A stretch of 64,000 bases of DNA from Alnus glutinosa (taxonomy: Eukaryota; Streptophyta; Magnoliopsida; Fagales; Betulaceae). Within the stretch, counting starts at the first letter, position 1. Each line of letters begins with the position of its first letter. Where the stretch lies: the NCBI RefSeq assembly GCF_958979055.1, contig NC_084887.1, forward strand, positions 30,295,544 through 30,359,543, written 5' to 3'. Both the position numbers and the translations under genes were made by a program. Positions 23,095 to 33,345 of the stretch are shown here, piece by piece. The notes beneath the pieces were generated by a model that was given only the letters and a program-made list of their open reading frames with translations, was not told where the DNA came from and ran no database searches.

Positions 23095-23620
23095 ATGACT
23101 CGCTATATATATCGATCAGACCACTCAACAGGGGGATCAAACGGCAAATTTTTCTGCATAAGAGCCTTCCACATGCAGCCTAGCATTAAACCCAGAAGGG
23201 CCAGAACCAAAGAACAAGTGCTCAGCATTTTCAATACATCCACGGCAGAAAGAACAAGACACATCCCCAACAAATTAAACCACAGCTCAAAACTTTCTCT
23301 CCGGCCAGTAGAGAGGCCATTACGAAAAACAAAGCCAAATTAGAAAAAAAACATAATTGGGAATATTAGCTACAACATTCCAGATTAGTCTCCACCGATC
23401 CACCTTCTATTTCCTGCTTTCTAATATCTTCCCACGTAGCAGCTTTGACTCTTTGAAGAAACCCAAATGGCATGATCAACATCACCAATTAACAGTAGGC
23501 AGCATATTGCTCTGAATAGTAACAAGCTCTTCACACCTTGCAGAGCTAGACCATTTCCACTCCTTAGCTCTCAAGATAAAGGATAACTTTAATTGCATCA
23601 ATCACACAGACGAGGGGTGC
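23095..23620 (-). pseudogene. LINE remnant (zf-RVT-like region)
   Basis: Read on the minus strand from about 23420, pieces in different frames resemble the zinc-binding region downstream of plant LINE reverse transcriptases: WRLIWNVVANIPNYVFF, FCRGCIENAEHLFFGSGPS and then RLHVEGSYAEKF. The CxxCxxxxEHLFF pattern is the zinc-binding core. Frameshifts and stops break it. It belongs to the same general class as the remnant at 12285-13120 but covers a more N-terminal part. Confidence 0.55.
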
Positions 23621-24598
23621 TACGCTGGCCACCGCCCAAAGGGGTGGCTGCTCAATCAGTAGTCACTTATTTCCTTTTTCTTTTTCTTTTTCTTTTTTTT
23701 TTTTAATATTAATTTTAAAAGTGTCATTTGTCGTCGGTGCTGACATTGCATCTACAAGAATCCGTCAAATATTTTAACAGAATTTAACTTCAAAAAACTA
23801 ATTTTTTTTTAAAAAAAAATACCCATAGACCTATTAGTTTGATGTAGGACATAATATACTCATTCAATGGGATCCAGAGAGACCATGTCTTCATCCATTG
23901 GATCCCAAGTATCTGGATCAACCGAAAGCTCGATTCTATCTGAACTACTCATTTTCAAATGATGTCTACAATGTTCTCAAATATTCATTTTTTATTTCAA
24001 AAATTTCTTATAATTTAATCCATAACAAAAATTTCTTATAATGTAATCCATGAAAATTTTCGCATTGAACTCACAAATGCCTGTATCTTCGAGTCACATC
24101 TAGATCTAAAACGAAAATATAAAAATGTTAAAAATAATATTAGAGTAGGCCATTTGTTTAGAATTTTACTTGTTCTCAGACAATGAAAATACAAAAGAAA
24201 AGACATGATCGTCAAGTCAAACTTTTATTTTATTTTATTTTGTTATTTATAATTATGACTTTATTTATTTTCGATTAGATTTGTTTTATTTATTTATTTT
24301 CCTCACTATGAGTGATTTACTTTCACTACTAACAAAATGTTTATTTTCATTACATACAAATATTTTCTTTCCTTATTAGGATTAGGTTTACTTTCACTAT
24401 TAGCAATAGTTCACTTCCTCTACATGCTAGTATTTATCTACTATTATCTAGCTAAGAAGTAGTGCAAGTAGTCACAAACTGGTATCATTAGAAGCGAATT
24501 ACATAAAAAACACACAACTTACGTACACACTTTTAATTAACACATTAAGACACCGATTTATTTTATAACACAAGCGGCCGCTTTCACCAAAGAAGTAA
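23621..24598. other. Intergenic, AT-rich, with 3' flank of gene copy 3
   Basis: No gene is seen. From about 24455 the sequence resembles the 3' flank of gene copies 1 and 2 (TAGTCACAAACTGGTATCAT; CACATTAAGACACCGATTTA), so the third duplicate starts here. Confidence 0.55.
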
Positions 24599-24835
24599 TC
24601 AAATTGGAAATGCATTGGAGACGGTTGGGTAAACAACGGTGGCTGGATGAGCCATGATGCGGCGGCCCTTCATGTGGCGAAAGCAATAGACCAAAGCCCC
24701 CACCGGCCACTCCACAATAGCAGCCACGGCAAACGCCAGGAACCCAAGAGTCGGGCCGACCACCTTGCACCGGCAAGGATTGCTAGCCGTCCCACATTGA
24801 ACACATACTGGAATTCCAATCCCAGCTGTTGTCAT
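24599..24835 (-). CDS. 78-residue membrane protein, copy 3
   Basis: The ATG at 24835 gives MTTAGIGIPVCVQCGTASNP, followed by CRCK. It has the same four-cysteine pattern as copy 2, the same single membrane helix (with an alanine run, FAVAAIVEWPVG), and the C-terminus YPTVSNAFPI. The N-terminal MTTAGIGIP resembles copy 1 (MKSGIGHP) more than copy 2, so copies 1 and 3 keep an older N-terminus. The frame is intact. A retroposon sits about 275 bp upstream of the start (25113-25930), in the promoter region of this copy. Confidence 0.75.
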   Translation of the reverse strand: MTTAGIGIPVCVQCGTASNPCRCKVVGPTLGFLAFAVAAIVEWPVGALVYCFRHMKGRRIMAHPATVVYPTVSNAFPI

Positions 24836-24922
24836 ATTGGTAAAGCAATTCTGAAAATTTCTGAGATCAAAGTTTAGGCGTGTAACGTGGTTTGGGATGG
24901 TGCTGGGAGCCTAGGACCTTGA

Positions 24923-25027
24923 CTTTTATAGGCAATGTAAAGCTTTGGCCTTTGAGAGAGTGGGTTTTATTGGCTGTGATGGGAGATAATACGTGTCAGC
25001 ATATGGAGGCAGTAAGTTATACACGTG
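24923..25027 (-). promoter_or_regulatory. Promoter of 78-residue gene copy 3
   Basis: TATA box CTATAAAAG at 24923-24931 (minus), ACGTGTCAGCATATG at 24991-25005, and CACGTG at 25022-25027 within ACACGTGTTG. Spacing is close to that of copies 1 and 2. Conservation of these blocks between diverged flanks suggests selection. Confidence 0.65.
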
Positions 25028-25112
25028 TTGTATGAGTATGAGGGTTTGGACAGATGTTTTGCTTTAATCCTTTTGGTGCTACTTTCGAGGAGCTTTATAA
25101 TCAGGCATCAGC

Positions 25113-25930
25113 TTTTTTTTTTTTTTTTTTTTTTTTTAACAAGTGGTATTTTCATTACTGAAACATACGCCCAAAGAGCAATACAAACAAAGAACAGAAC
25201 AAAGAACCACGGCATCACAAGCCAATCTACAACCATCAGAGCCCGAAGGCCGTAGGAGTGATTAGGGAAGAAGATTCTCTAACCACAAAGCTAGAAAACT
25301 AGCTTAGAGCAGCTACCATTACGGTAAGCTGTGAAACATAGACAAGAATGTACACCAAACAAATAGAAAAATCTTCGGAAACGAGAAACTGTAAGAAACC
25401 GCCGCCGGAGACAACACATGTAAAACACAAACCATCTCCGAGAACCTCTCTTGCGCCAGACGACCTTCAGGAGTCCAAATAGTCACCGTCCAAGGCCGGA
25501 GAAGCAGACGGTGACCCTCACGCGCAAGACCATGGAAAGGAAACCCCGGCGCGTGTTGGTCACACGCCGAACTGGAGCGCACCACACGGACTCGCCGAAT
25601 GACCACCATGACCGGGGAAGGCCGGCGACCGCAACAGAAAGATCCTTGTCGATGAAATCCCAGCCGAGTTTTGTAGATCTAACTTTGGCAACACCTCAGC
25701 CGAAACCACCAACACCCGCCGTTTGTCATGGATCTGAACCAGAAAATCTTCTATTTGCACCAACAAACAACAACAAAACAAAGGAAAAAAAAAAAAAAGA
25801 AACAAACAAACACCACCGGATCAAACATCGGGGGAACAGAACCTCCACTGGCAACAAGCCAGGAGGACAAAAACCCCACTAGCCGAAGGCTAGGGGAGGA
25901 ACAGCGCCGGGAGGGGGAGGTGAGAGGGCC
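25113..25930 (-). mobile_element. GC-rich poly(A) retroposon, copy 2 (complete, 12-bp TSD)
   Basis: The site duplication is TCAGGCATCAGC at 25101-25112 and TCAGGCATGAGC at 25931-25942 (one mismatch). A T run (25113-25137) is the tail of a minus-strand copy. The element is 818 bp. On the minus strand it begins with a C-rich 5' block, contains the hairpin CGGCGCGTG...CACACGCCG (25547-25569), and ends CAGTAATGAAAATACCACTT before the tail. It has no reverse-transcriptase domain, so it is non-autonomous and was presumably mobilised by a LINE. It interrupts the promoter region of gene copy 3. Confidence 0.8.
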
Positions 25931-25942
25931 TCAGGCATGAGC

Positions 25943-26389
25943 TTTTTTTAAGTGTCCTGTTGGATGCAGCTAGGAAAACCATAACACGTGCACTTATCCA
26001 GCTTGCGAGTAATATTCTTAAATTGGTAGATTGATGTCTTCTTTGAATTTTTTTTTAAATTAATATGATTTTTATAATTATTATTAATTGTGTGATAGAT
26101 TAGTATTAATTATGATATAATGATAATGTTAAAAATTATATTAATTTTAAAAGAATTTTTAAAAAAATATGAGTCTTTATTTTAACATTACACGTATCTT
26201 AATAAGATATGACAATATTAAGATGAAGGCGATTCTAGTTTTCTTTGTTTTTTATTTTTTATTTTTTATTTTTTAAATGAGATTACATTAAACAGAAGAA
26301 AGGAGGGAGAATTCCTACATTGACCACTGTAATGAATAAAGCAAAAAAAAAAAAAAAAAATTGAAAACACACCCTTCCCGTTATGATAA
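25943..26389. other. Intergenic, distal flank of gene copy 3
   Basis: The first 70 bp continue the flank shared with copies 1 and 2 (AAGTGTCCTGTTGGATGCAG). The remainder is AT-rich with homopolymers at about 26235-26275 and 26343-26361. No gene is seen. Confidence 0.5.
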
Positions 26390-28998
26390 AGTCTAGAGAG
26401 AGAAGGTCTCGTTTCTTTTCTAGAGAGAGAAAGTTAGAATTTGAGGTCTTTGTGCCGGGGGAGGGAGGCTTCATGTCTCCCTCCTCCCGGATCTGTTCCC
26501 CCTAGCCTTAGGCTACGGTGGTTTTTTGCCCTCCTTGGTGCGAACCAGTGGAGGCTAGATGTCTCCCAGCCTCTAGGGCTGCGGATTTTGTTCCCCCTGG
26601 CTTTGGCCGGTGGTGGCTGTTGTTCTCCTAGCTTTTAGAGCTATGAAGCTTTTTCTTGTTCTTTCTGTTGCTTTCTTTCTTGGTTTATTTTGGCAGAAGC
26701 TACATCAGCTATTGGTAGAAGGAAGTGGTCGTCTGTAGAGTTTTCTGGCGAAGGTTATGGCTGGCTGTGTAAAATTTGCAATTTTCTTTAGAGCTAGATC
26801 TGTGACCTTCGGCTAGTTTTCTCTCATCACGCGCTCTTCCGTGGTGGTCGTCGGCTTCATCCGGTCGGATTGTGTCAAGCCACGGCCGTGGTGGTGCCTC
26901 CTGCTTGGCGCGTGGCCAGCACGCGCCGAGGAGTTTTTCTCCTGTTTCTTGCGCGTGAGGGCCACTGCCTGTCGTGTGCGGTGGTGGCTGGTGTAGATCG
27001 GTGGTTTCGGATGTTGTCTGCTGCTGGAGGGCTTCTGATGATGGCGCGTGTATCGTACATGCCGGTTCCCGTGACAGCGCGTGTCTTGCACGCGCCGGCT
27101 CCGGTGACGACGATTTCTGATGCTGCTGTTTTTGTGGTTTTCTGGCAGTTTTTCTTGTTTTTTTTTTTTTTTTTTTCTTCTAAACATTCTTAGCTCTTTT
27201 CACAGTTTACCTTTGTAATAAGCTTTAAATTACTTGGACATTTCAGGTGACGTGTAAGCTAGACCAGGTCCTTTCATTTTAGTTGAGTTGTGCTTGAGTG
27301 TTAAGACACTACAAAAAAAAGAAGTAATTAGCCGCGTGTCTACAGTAATAGTTACTGTAGACACGCGGCCAACTAGCCACGTGTCTTAATGACTACGTGA
27401 CAGATTGTTTGCGAAAAACAAGTGGCCGCGTTTATTTTTTACACGCGGCCAATTGGCCGCGTGTATCAAATAAACGTAGCAAAGTGATTCAAAATTCCCT
27501 CCTTTTTTTTTTTTCTTCTGCACCGCCCGCATTGTTTGACTTTTCTTTATCATTTCTTTTTTCTTTTTTTTTTCTTCCTTCGAGGATAATGGACGCCGGT
27601 TCCTTCTTCTTCTTTTTTCTTTCTTCTTTTTTTCTTTATCATTTCTTTTTTCTTCTTTCTTCTTCCTTCAAGGATAATGGACGGCCGATTCTTTCTTCTT
27701 CTTTTTTCTTTCTTCTTTTTTCTGCCTTCTTCCTTCTTTCTTCCCCTTATTTCTTTTCTTCCCCAGCCTTATTTCTTCACACAGTCATAGAGAGCCAGAG
27801 AGGGAAATGGAAGACGGAGACCGAGAGAGCTGGAGATCCGGTATGTGGTATGATTTCCGCGTGTATTTGTTCTTTTCCTTCTTTCCCTTTTTCCCACGCT
27901 CTTCGTTCCTAAATCTCCTTTTTTTTTTTGTTCTTTTCTTCACACAGAGGGAGATGGAAGAGGGAGACCGATCGGAGCTGGAGATGCAAGAGGGAGACCG
28001 ATTTCCGGCGACCGATTCTCATGGATTGGTATTTTTTTTTCTGGTTTTATTTCCGGCGATTTGCTATTGTTTGGGTGTATTGAATTTGATTTTGGGTTTC
28101 GGGCGTTTTGGTTTGATAATTTCCGGCGAATTGGTTTGATGATTTAGGGTTTCTCTTGTATTGATTTTTTTTTTCCCATTTTGGGTTTTATTTCCGGCGT
28201 GATGTTGTTGTTTTGGTCCCGGCGTGATGCTGTTGTTTTTTTTCCCATCTTGTATTGATTTTGGGTTTCGGGCGACTGGGTTGAATGGCCGAGTTCTTGC
28301 TATTTTTTCTGGCTTCTTGCTGTGTTTTCTGGGTTTGGGTGTAATGAATTTGCTGTTGTTTTGGTTATGGATTAATGGGTTGAATGGCCGGATGTATGCC
28401 AGATTGGAGAAGAAAAAAAAAAAACAGAACAGAATTCTGTTCTGTTTTTTCTTTTTTATTTTTTCTTTTTTTTTTTTTTAAAAAAAAAGGACAAAAATTT
28501 TAGCCGCGTGTATTTCAATACACGCGGCTAGAATTTCAAAAAAAAAAAATTTCTGTTAGCCACGTATTTCTTGCAAGTGGCTAAATGATACATGGCTAAA
28601 TAGCCACATATATAAAGGGACACGCGGCTAATTGTGCATTTAAACACAACAGGATTTACTGCGTGTAATTGGCAGTGGCTAAATGCAATTAGCCATGTGT
28701 ATGACCCCATACACGTGGCTAATTGCAAGTGGCTAATAACAAAGTTTTTTGTAGTGAGAGAGGACTCAATTGTATGTTCATGTAATTTTAGTTTTGTTGC
28801 TTAGGTAGTTGCTTTAAGCTAGATTTATTCCTAGCTTAGTGGTTAGGGATTTTGTATCTCTGGTCACTACCTTGGGCCTACAGGCATGTGTTTGTAGTTT
28901 TTGGGCTGGTGTTTGCCTAAGGGCTATTGTATTTGCCTTCGGGCTTATTATTAATGGAAGTTCCGGTTTCGTTCAAAAAAAAAAAAAAAAAAAAAAAA
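26390..28998 (+). mobile_element. GC-rich poly(A) retroposon, copy 3 (split by CACTA N2)
   Basis: Plus-strand copy whose 3' end is the A run at about 28976-28998. The 5' part has the GGGGGAGGGAGGC block and CCCCTAGCCTTAGGCT. Hairpins are GGCGCGTG-GCCAG-CACGCGCC (26908-26928), a decayed one near 27042-27065, and GCGCGTG...CACGCGCCGG (27077-27099). The tail region has GCCTTCGGGCTTATTATTAA. CACTA N2 (27307-28756) interrupts it; without it the retroposon is about 1.16 kb. Frames in the body (for example 26870-27193) share an LAREGH-like word with copy 2 but have no known domain. The 5' boundary is approximate. Confidence 0.6.
27307..28756. mobile_element. Non-autonomous CACTA element N2 (1450 bp, TSD AGA)
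   Basis: It begins CACTACAAAAAAAAG and ends TTTTTTGTAGTG, with AGA at 27304-27306 and at 28757-28759 as a perfect 3-bp TSD. The subterminal zones hold repeated TAGCCGCGTGT / ACACGCGGCTA units. The outer module TCTACAGTA...TACTGTAGA is shared with N1. The interior contains CT/T-rich DNA and a repeated GAGGGAGACCGAT/GGAGACCGAGAG stretch (27805-28010) that may be captured exon-like sequence. It has no transposase. Confidence 0.85.
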
Positions 28999-30120
28999 GC
29001 AAAAAAATTGAGAATAGGCATATGATTAATTAGTAGCCTGACCCAATATTAAAGGTCATCAAAAGTGGCAGTTTGTAAGGCAAAACAATGGATGAACAGT
29101 CGCAAAAAAAAAACTTACGGTAATTGTAAGAAGAGTGAGGAGTCACAACACGAAGAATAACACTATAGATGACCGGACCATAGCAATCAAAGAGAAACAA
29201 CACCACGATGTTTGTCAAAAATTTGGATGTGTCTGACGGTGAACGCATAGTGAACATCAGATTTAAACCTGAAATTATCCATAAACCGAAAGGGGCATAT
29301 GTTATAGGAAGCTAGCACAAATATGCAGCTAGGTTAGAGATCAGAAGAAACGATGTAACGTGTACGTATATAGCTCGGCTCACGCGTGCTGTGACGGCGC
29401 ATGGGGTACACATGCAGAATATATAGTGGAGCAGCGGAAAGTGGATAAGGGCACAACAATGGTGGTCGAGGGGCGTGTGATGAAAGGAGAGAGATGAGCG
29501 GTAAATCTGAGTTTCAGAACCTATACAAAAGAAGAGAAAAATAAAATGCAAAACAAAAAGGGTTTATAGAGGAAGGGTGAGGAAAAAGTTTCGTGTGGGT
29601 GGTGGGGACAGGGGAGAGAGAGGAAGAGCTCACCCGATTGATTTGGGTATTGAAGGTGGGGTTTTCGAGAGAAGGGACGAGCTGAGGGTTCGAGAGAGCT
29701 GGGGAATTTCTTTTGGAGTGAAAAGAAATTTAGATTAAAGTATAGGTATGGTGACATATAAACACTGTGGAGCATATATATATATATAGAACATATTTTT
29801 TTTCTTTGTTGGGCAAAAACTTAGGTTTAATTTTCTGTTGTTTGCCGATGTATCAATAACAATTAAGAGGGTCCAAGTAGTAATAGGTTGAGCTAGCTAG
29901 AAAGATAGCAGCCATCGAAGAGATCACACGAGAGAAATTAATAAGATTGACTATATATGATCACTTTTATTAACGTGGCAAGCTAGTTAGAAGCTCTAGC
30001 TATACGTATTACGCGAGTGACGGAACTAATTAAGGAGGGCTGGCGGGTCCCGTGAGCCCTACCTCTTTTTAAAAAAATTATTAATTTGTTAATTTTGGCC
30101 CTTGAATTTTGGCTTTTGCA
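28999..30120. other. Intergenic, no gene seen
   Basis: Several short frames (for example 29312-29551 and 29521-29775 minus) show no family features. A purine-rich block lies at about 29460-29720. The sequence becomes the BAHD upstream repeat array at 30127. Confidence 0.5.
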
Positions 30121-30126
30121 CGTATA

Positions 30127-30282
30127 CGTCTCTGGATGTTAACAATACGTACGCTTCCACTACATGGCACTTGCAAATTTCTATAAAAGCTTAATTGGCG
30201 TACGTCTTGTACGTGTACGTCTCTGGCCGGATGTTAACAACACGTACCCTTCCACTGCATGCACTTGCAAATTTCTATACGT
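30127..30282 (+). repeat. Upstream promoter-like modules R1 and R2
   Basis: R1 (30127-30197) reads CGTCTCTGGATGTTAACAAT, ACTTGCAAATTT, then CTATAAAAGCTT (TATA at 30181-30189). R2 (30217-30282) repeats GTCTCTGG, ATGTTAACAACACGTACC and CTTGCAAATTTCTATA, but its TATA box is degraded. Both copy the proximal promoter of the BAHD gene (R4, 31841-31937). Confidence 0.75.
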
Positions 30283-30689
30283 CTCTGGTGATCATAAAGC
30301 AAAGGGCAAACGAACCCCATACAGATCGAGCTTCACCATAAATCATGGGAGATCAGATATGCCCTTGGTTTAGGAAGATATTATCTCTATCTAGAATATT
30401 ACCGTTGTTGATTGTTTGTGGGCCTTTGTATTGCAAGTTACCGTTGTGGATCTTTGCATTATTATGGACTTTCCCATATGGGTGAAAAAGTGACCCGTTG
30501 TAGATTAACTTGAGTCTTAATTGCAGAATTTTCTTCTACTGTTCTACAACGCAAGCATGCCATATATAGCTGACATGCGTTCTAGCTTCTTGGACTCTTA
30601 TTCAATATATAGAATTACACAGTACACACATTAAAGCAACTCATGTTTTTGAGGAGCTCTTTGTCATTTTTAAACCAATTTTCTTTATT

Positions 30690-31700
30690 GTGAGATGTAC
30701 AAGAGTTACAATTACTCAAAAGATAAAAGTTATAAGATGATTTGTATAAATTAATTAATTTATTGTTGTTAATGTAAAAATAAGAGGGACGTATAATATT
30801 CAAACTCGTTTTCTATAAATAGAGTCTTGTATATAATCAAATAATAAAGGAAATTAAAAAATATAGTCAAGAAAAAGCATTGACGTCCACACGTAGGCCG
30901 AACCACCTTAATTCTCTACCTCTCTTTCTTGTTATCATCTCTTTCCTAAATTATTTGTTCTTACATAGCCTTCTAAAGGCACCAATCCAATTATTTTATG
31001 ATCTCATATTATGTTTTCTTCTCAATCACTATCCCGGCCATCATACGTCTACAACTCCCTCCTCTTCGTCAACCACTGCCGGGTCCACACAATCAAATTC
31101 TTTACCTACAATTTGATTGGAAAATGGAATGGATACCCTACAAAAAAAAAAAAAAGCAGAGCAAGAACCCCATCTTTTGTCACCTTCACTACAATCTCTT
31201 CATTTCTTTCAAATCAGCCTTAAATCTCTTCGATCAAAGCCCCTTCCAGTTTCTCACGTTTACCTCAAACATCCCTACCCCCTTCTACTACTCGCATACC
31301 CCAAGTCCAATTTCACAATTTTTTTTCCTACTATCTTAAATGATGAAAGAGTTTTCTACAAATCGGTTTGTAAAAAATTTGTATTCTTTGATGTTCATGA
31401 TCTAACCTCAACTTACATAATTTACCATTGGGTTTGTAGGGGTGTATTAAGACAAGAATTACAAGAACTCAAAAGTTACAAGATGGTTAGTGTAAATTAA
31501 ATTTATTGTTATTAATGTATAAGTAGAATAAACATGTAACGTTCAAACTCTTAATCTATAAATAGAGTATTGTATATAGTCAAAATAAAATAAAAATGTA
31601 ACAAAAAAGAAACATTAAAGTATGAACATAAGCAATATTGTGCCAAACCACCATAATTCCCTATCTCTTTCTTGGTCTCATAATTATATCTATCTTAAAT
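30690..31700. repeat. Direct duplication (about 270 bp, period about 745 bp)
   Basis: About 30690-30960 and 31440-31700 share GAGTTACAA...TCAAAAG, AATTTATTGTTATTAATGTA-like sequence, CTATAAATAGAGT (30813-30825 and 31556-31568) and a CCAAACCACC-TAATTC block. Each copy has its own TATA-type CTATAAATAG. The DNA between them (30960-31440) has no recognisable gene. Confidence 0.65.
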
Positions 31701-31731
31701 GATGTGTTCTTACACTATTATCTTCTTCATT

Positions 31732-31937
31732 TGGATGTTAACAATACGTACCCCGGCCATCCAGTACTACATGCGCGCCCTTGCAAATTCCTATAAAAGC
31801 TTGCCGTCTGTCGACAACCAACTCAGAATTTGCCTTTTTCACACGTCTCTGGATGTTGTCAACAATTAATTAATACGTATCCATCCACTACCTGAACTTG
31901 CAAATTGCTATAAAAAGCTTGCCGTACGCGTCTGTCG
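31732..31937 (+). promoter_or_regulatory. BAHD gene promoter: modules R3 and R4 with TATA boxes
   Basis: R3 (31732-31813) and R4 (31841-31937) each contain GGATGTT, ATACGTA, CTTGCAAATT and CTATAAAAGC/CTATAAAAAGC followed by TTGCCGT and CTGTCGA. The R4 TATA box (31908-31917) lies about 85 bp before the ATG at 31999 and is the likely functional one. With R1 and R2 there are four tandem-derived modules. Confidence 0.7.
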
Positions 31938-31998
31938 AAATAGAAAGCCAGATTAAAGATCGTGACATTATCTTTTTTCACAAAAGAAAAAAGCAAAC

Positions 31999-33345
31999 AT
32001 GCAAGTTCGTATCATTTCAAGAGAAACCATCAAGCCCTCGTCACCAACGCCCTCTCACCTCAAAACGTTAAAATTCTCCCTCTTCGACCAGATTGCTCCC
32101 AAAAGCTATATTCCAACAATCTTGTTTTACCCTACAAATGATGGCCTTCTGATCAATCATGCTCAAATATCAACCCAGCTGAAGAAATCACTCTCGGAAG
32201 CTCTAACACGCTTTTACCCTTTGTCAGGAAGGGAAAAGGATCAGTTCTCTATCCAATGTAATGACGAGGGAGCCTCATATTCCGAAGCCCTTGTCGACTA
32301 CAATGTGTCTGACTTCCTCGATCCACCCAAAATAAACTTACTGAGCCAATTGCTTCCATGCCATTGCCAGCCTTGGGTGACTTGCCAAGACCGTGCTTCA
32401 GCGGTCTGCCTGGCCATTCAAGTTAATGTTTTCAATTGCGGTGGAATAGCCATTGGTGTTTGCGTGCTTCACACCATCGCTGACGGAATCACAGTGAGTG
32501 CATTCCTTAAAAGTTGGGCGACCATCGCACGTGGGGCTAATGATCAGCAACTGTTTAGGCCCGACTTCACCACTGCATCGACACTCTTTCCTCCAAGAGA
32601 TCTGCTGTCGTTGACTTGTTCAAATCGACTCTTGGTCGCTTGGAAAAAAGAAGCAATATCCGTCACAAGGAGATTTGTGTTTGATGCAAATGCGATAGTC
32701 ACCCTGAAGGCCAAAGCAGAAGGCGAATACGTGTCCAACCCTACGCGCTACGAATCATTGGCTGCACTCATATGGAAATGTTTGATTGGTGCCTCTATGA
32801 AGATATCGGGTTTGGCAAGGCCGTCCTTGTTAGAGCATGCGGTGGACATTAGAAGGCGAATGGGGCAGCCCTTGTCGGCTGATTCCATGGGAAACGTGAT
32901 AATAGTAGCCAACGCAGTATATGACCCAGCTGAGACAAATATTATCCTACGGGACTTAGCGACCATAGTAAGACAATCCATCGAGGAAGTCAATGGCGAT
33001 TTTATGAGAACTTTACAAGGCGACGAAGGGTTTTTGCTGATTAGTGGTTACGCGGAAATGATAGCGGAAATGCTTCAAAAAGAAGAGCCGGAATCATTTG
33101 GATTTACAAATTGGTGTAATTTTGGTCTCAACGAGGTTGATTTTGGATGGGGGAAGCCACTTTGGGTTGGTGCTTCTGGGGGAGATAACTTATCGTTTGT
33201 TAATTGTGTTCTTTTTAAGGATATGGAATGTGGTAAGGGCACAGAGGCATGGGTCACTTTAGAGGAAAAAGAAATGGCTGCGTTTGAAAACGATCCAGAC
33301 CTGCTTGCTTACGCTTTTCCGAATCCAAGTGTTTCTCGCCCATAA
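31999..33345 (+). CDS. BAHD acyltransferase (vinorine synthase-like clade)
   Basis: Intact single-exon frame of 448 residues, the usual BAHD length. BAHD enzymes are cytosolic and move an acyl group from acyl-CoA to a hydroxyl or amine of a plant secondary metabolite (alkaloids, terpenoids, volatile esters, phenolics). The catalytic HxxxD motif is HTIAD (His158, Asp162), and the structural DFGWG motif is at residues 381-385 (NEVDFGWGKP). Other family features are the N-terminal IKPSSPTP block, the FYPLSGR block and the SRP end. The pattern around HTIADG and the short length fit the vinorine synthase/deacetylvindoline acetyltransferase-type clade. The substrate cannot be read from sequence. 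The start is supported by a TATA box 85 bp upstream and the conserved N-terminus. It is the only clear enzyme gene in the window. Confidence 0.93.
   Translation: MQVRIISRETIKPSSPTPSHLKTLKFSLFDQIAPKSYIPTILFYPTNDGLLINHAQISTQLKKSLSEALTRFYPLSGREKDQFSIQCNDEGASYSEALVDYNVSDFLDPPKINLLSQLLPCHCQPWVTCQDRASAVCLAIQVNVFNCGGIAIGVCVLHTIADGITVSAFLKSWATIARGANDQQLFRPDFTTASTLFPPRDLLSLTCSNRLLVAWKKEAISVTRRFVFDANAIVTLKAKAEGEYVSNPTRYESLAALIWKCLIGASMKISGLARPSLLEHAVDIRRRMGQPLSADSMGNVIIVANAVYDPAETNIILRDLATIVRQSIEEVNGDFMRTLQGDEGFLLISGYAEMIAEMLQKEEPESFGFTNWCNFGLNEVDFGWGKPLWVGASGGDNLSFVNCVLFKDMECGKGTEAWVTLEEKEMAAFENDPDLLAYAFPNPSVSRP

Noticed and set aside
23083..23343. 86-residue plus-strand frame
   Set aside because: It is antisense to LINE zinc-binding region sequence that reads better on the minus strand.
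27397..28139. Phe/Ser/Leu-rich plus-strand frames
   Set aside because: T- and CT-rich interior of CACTA N2; no start context or domain.
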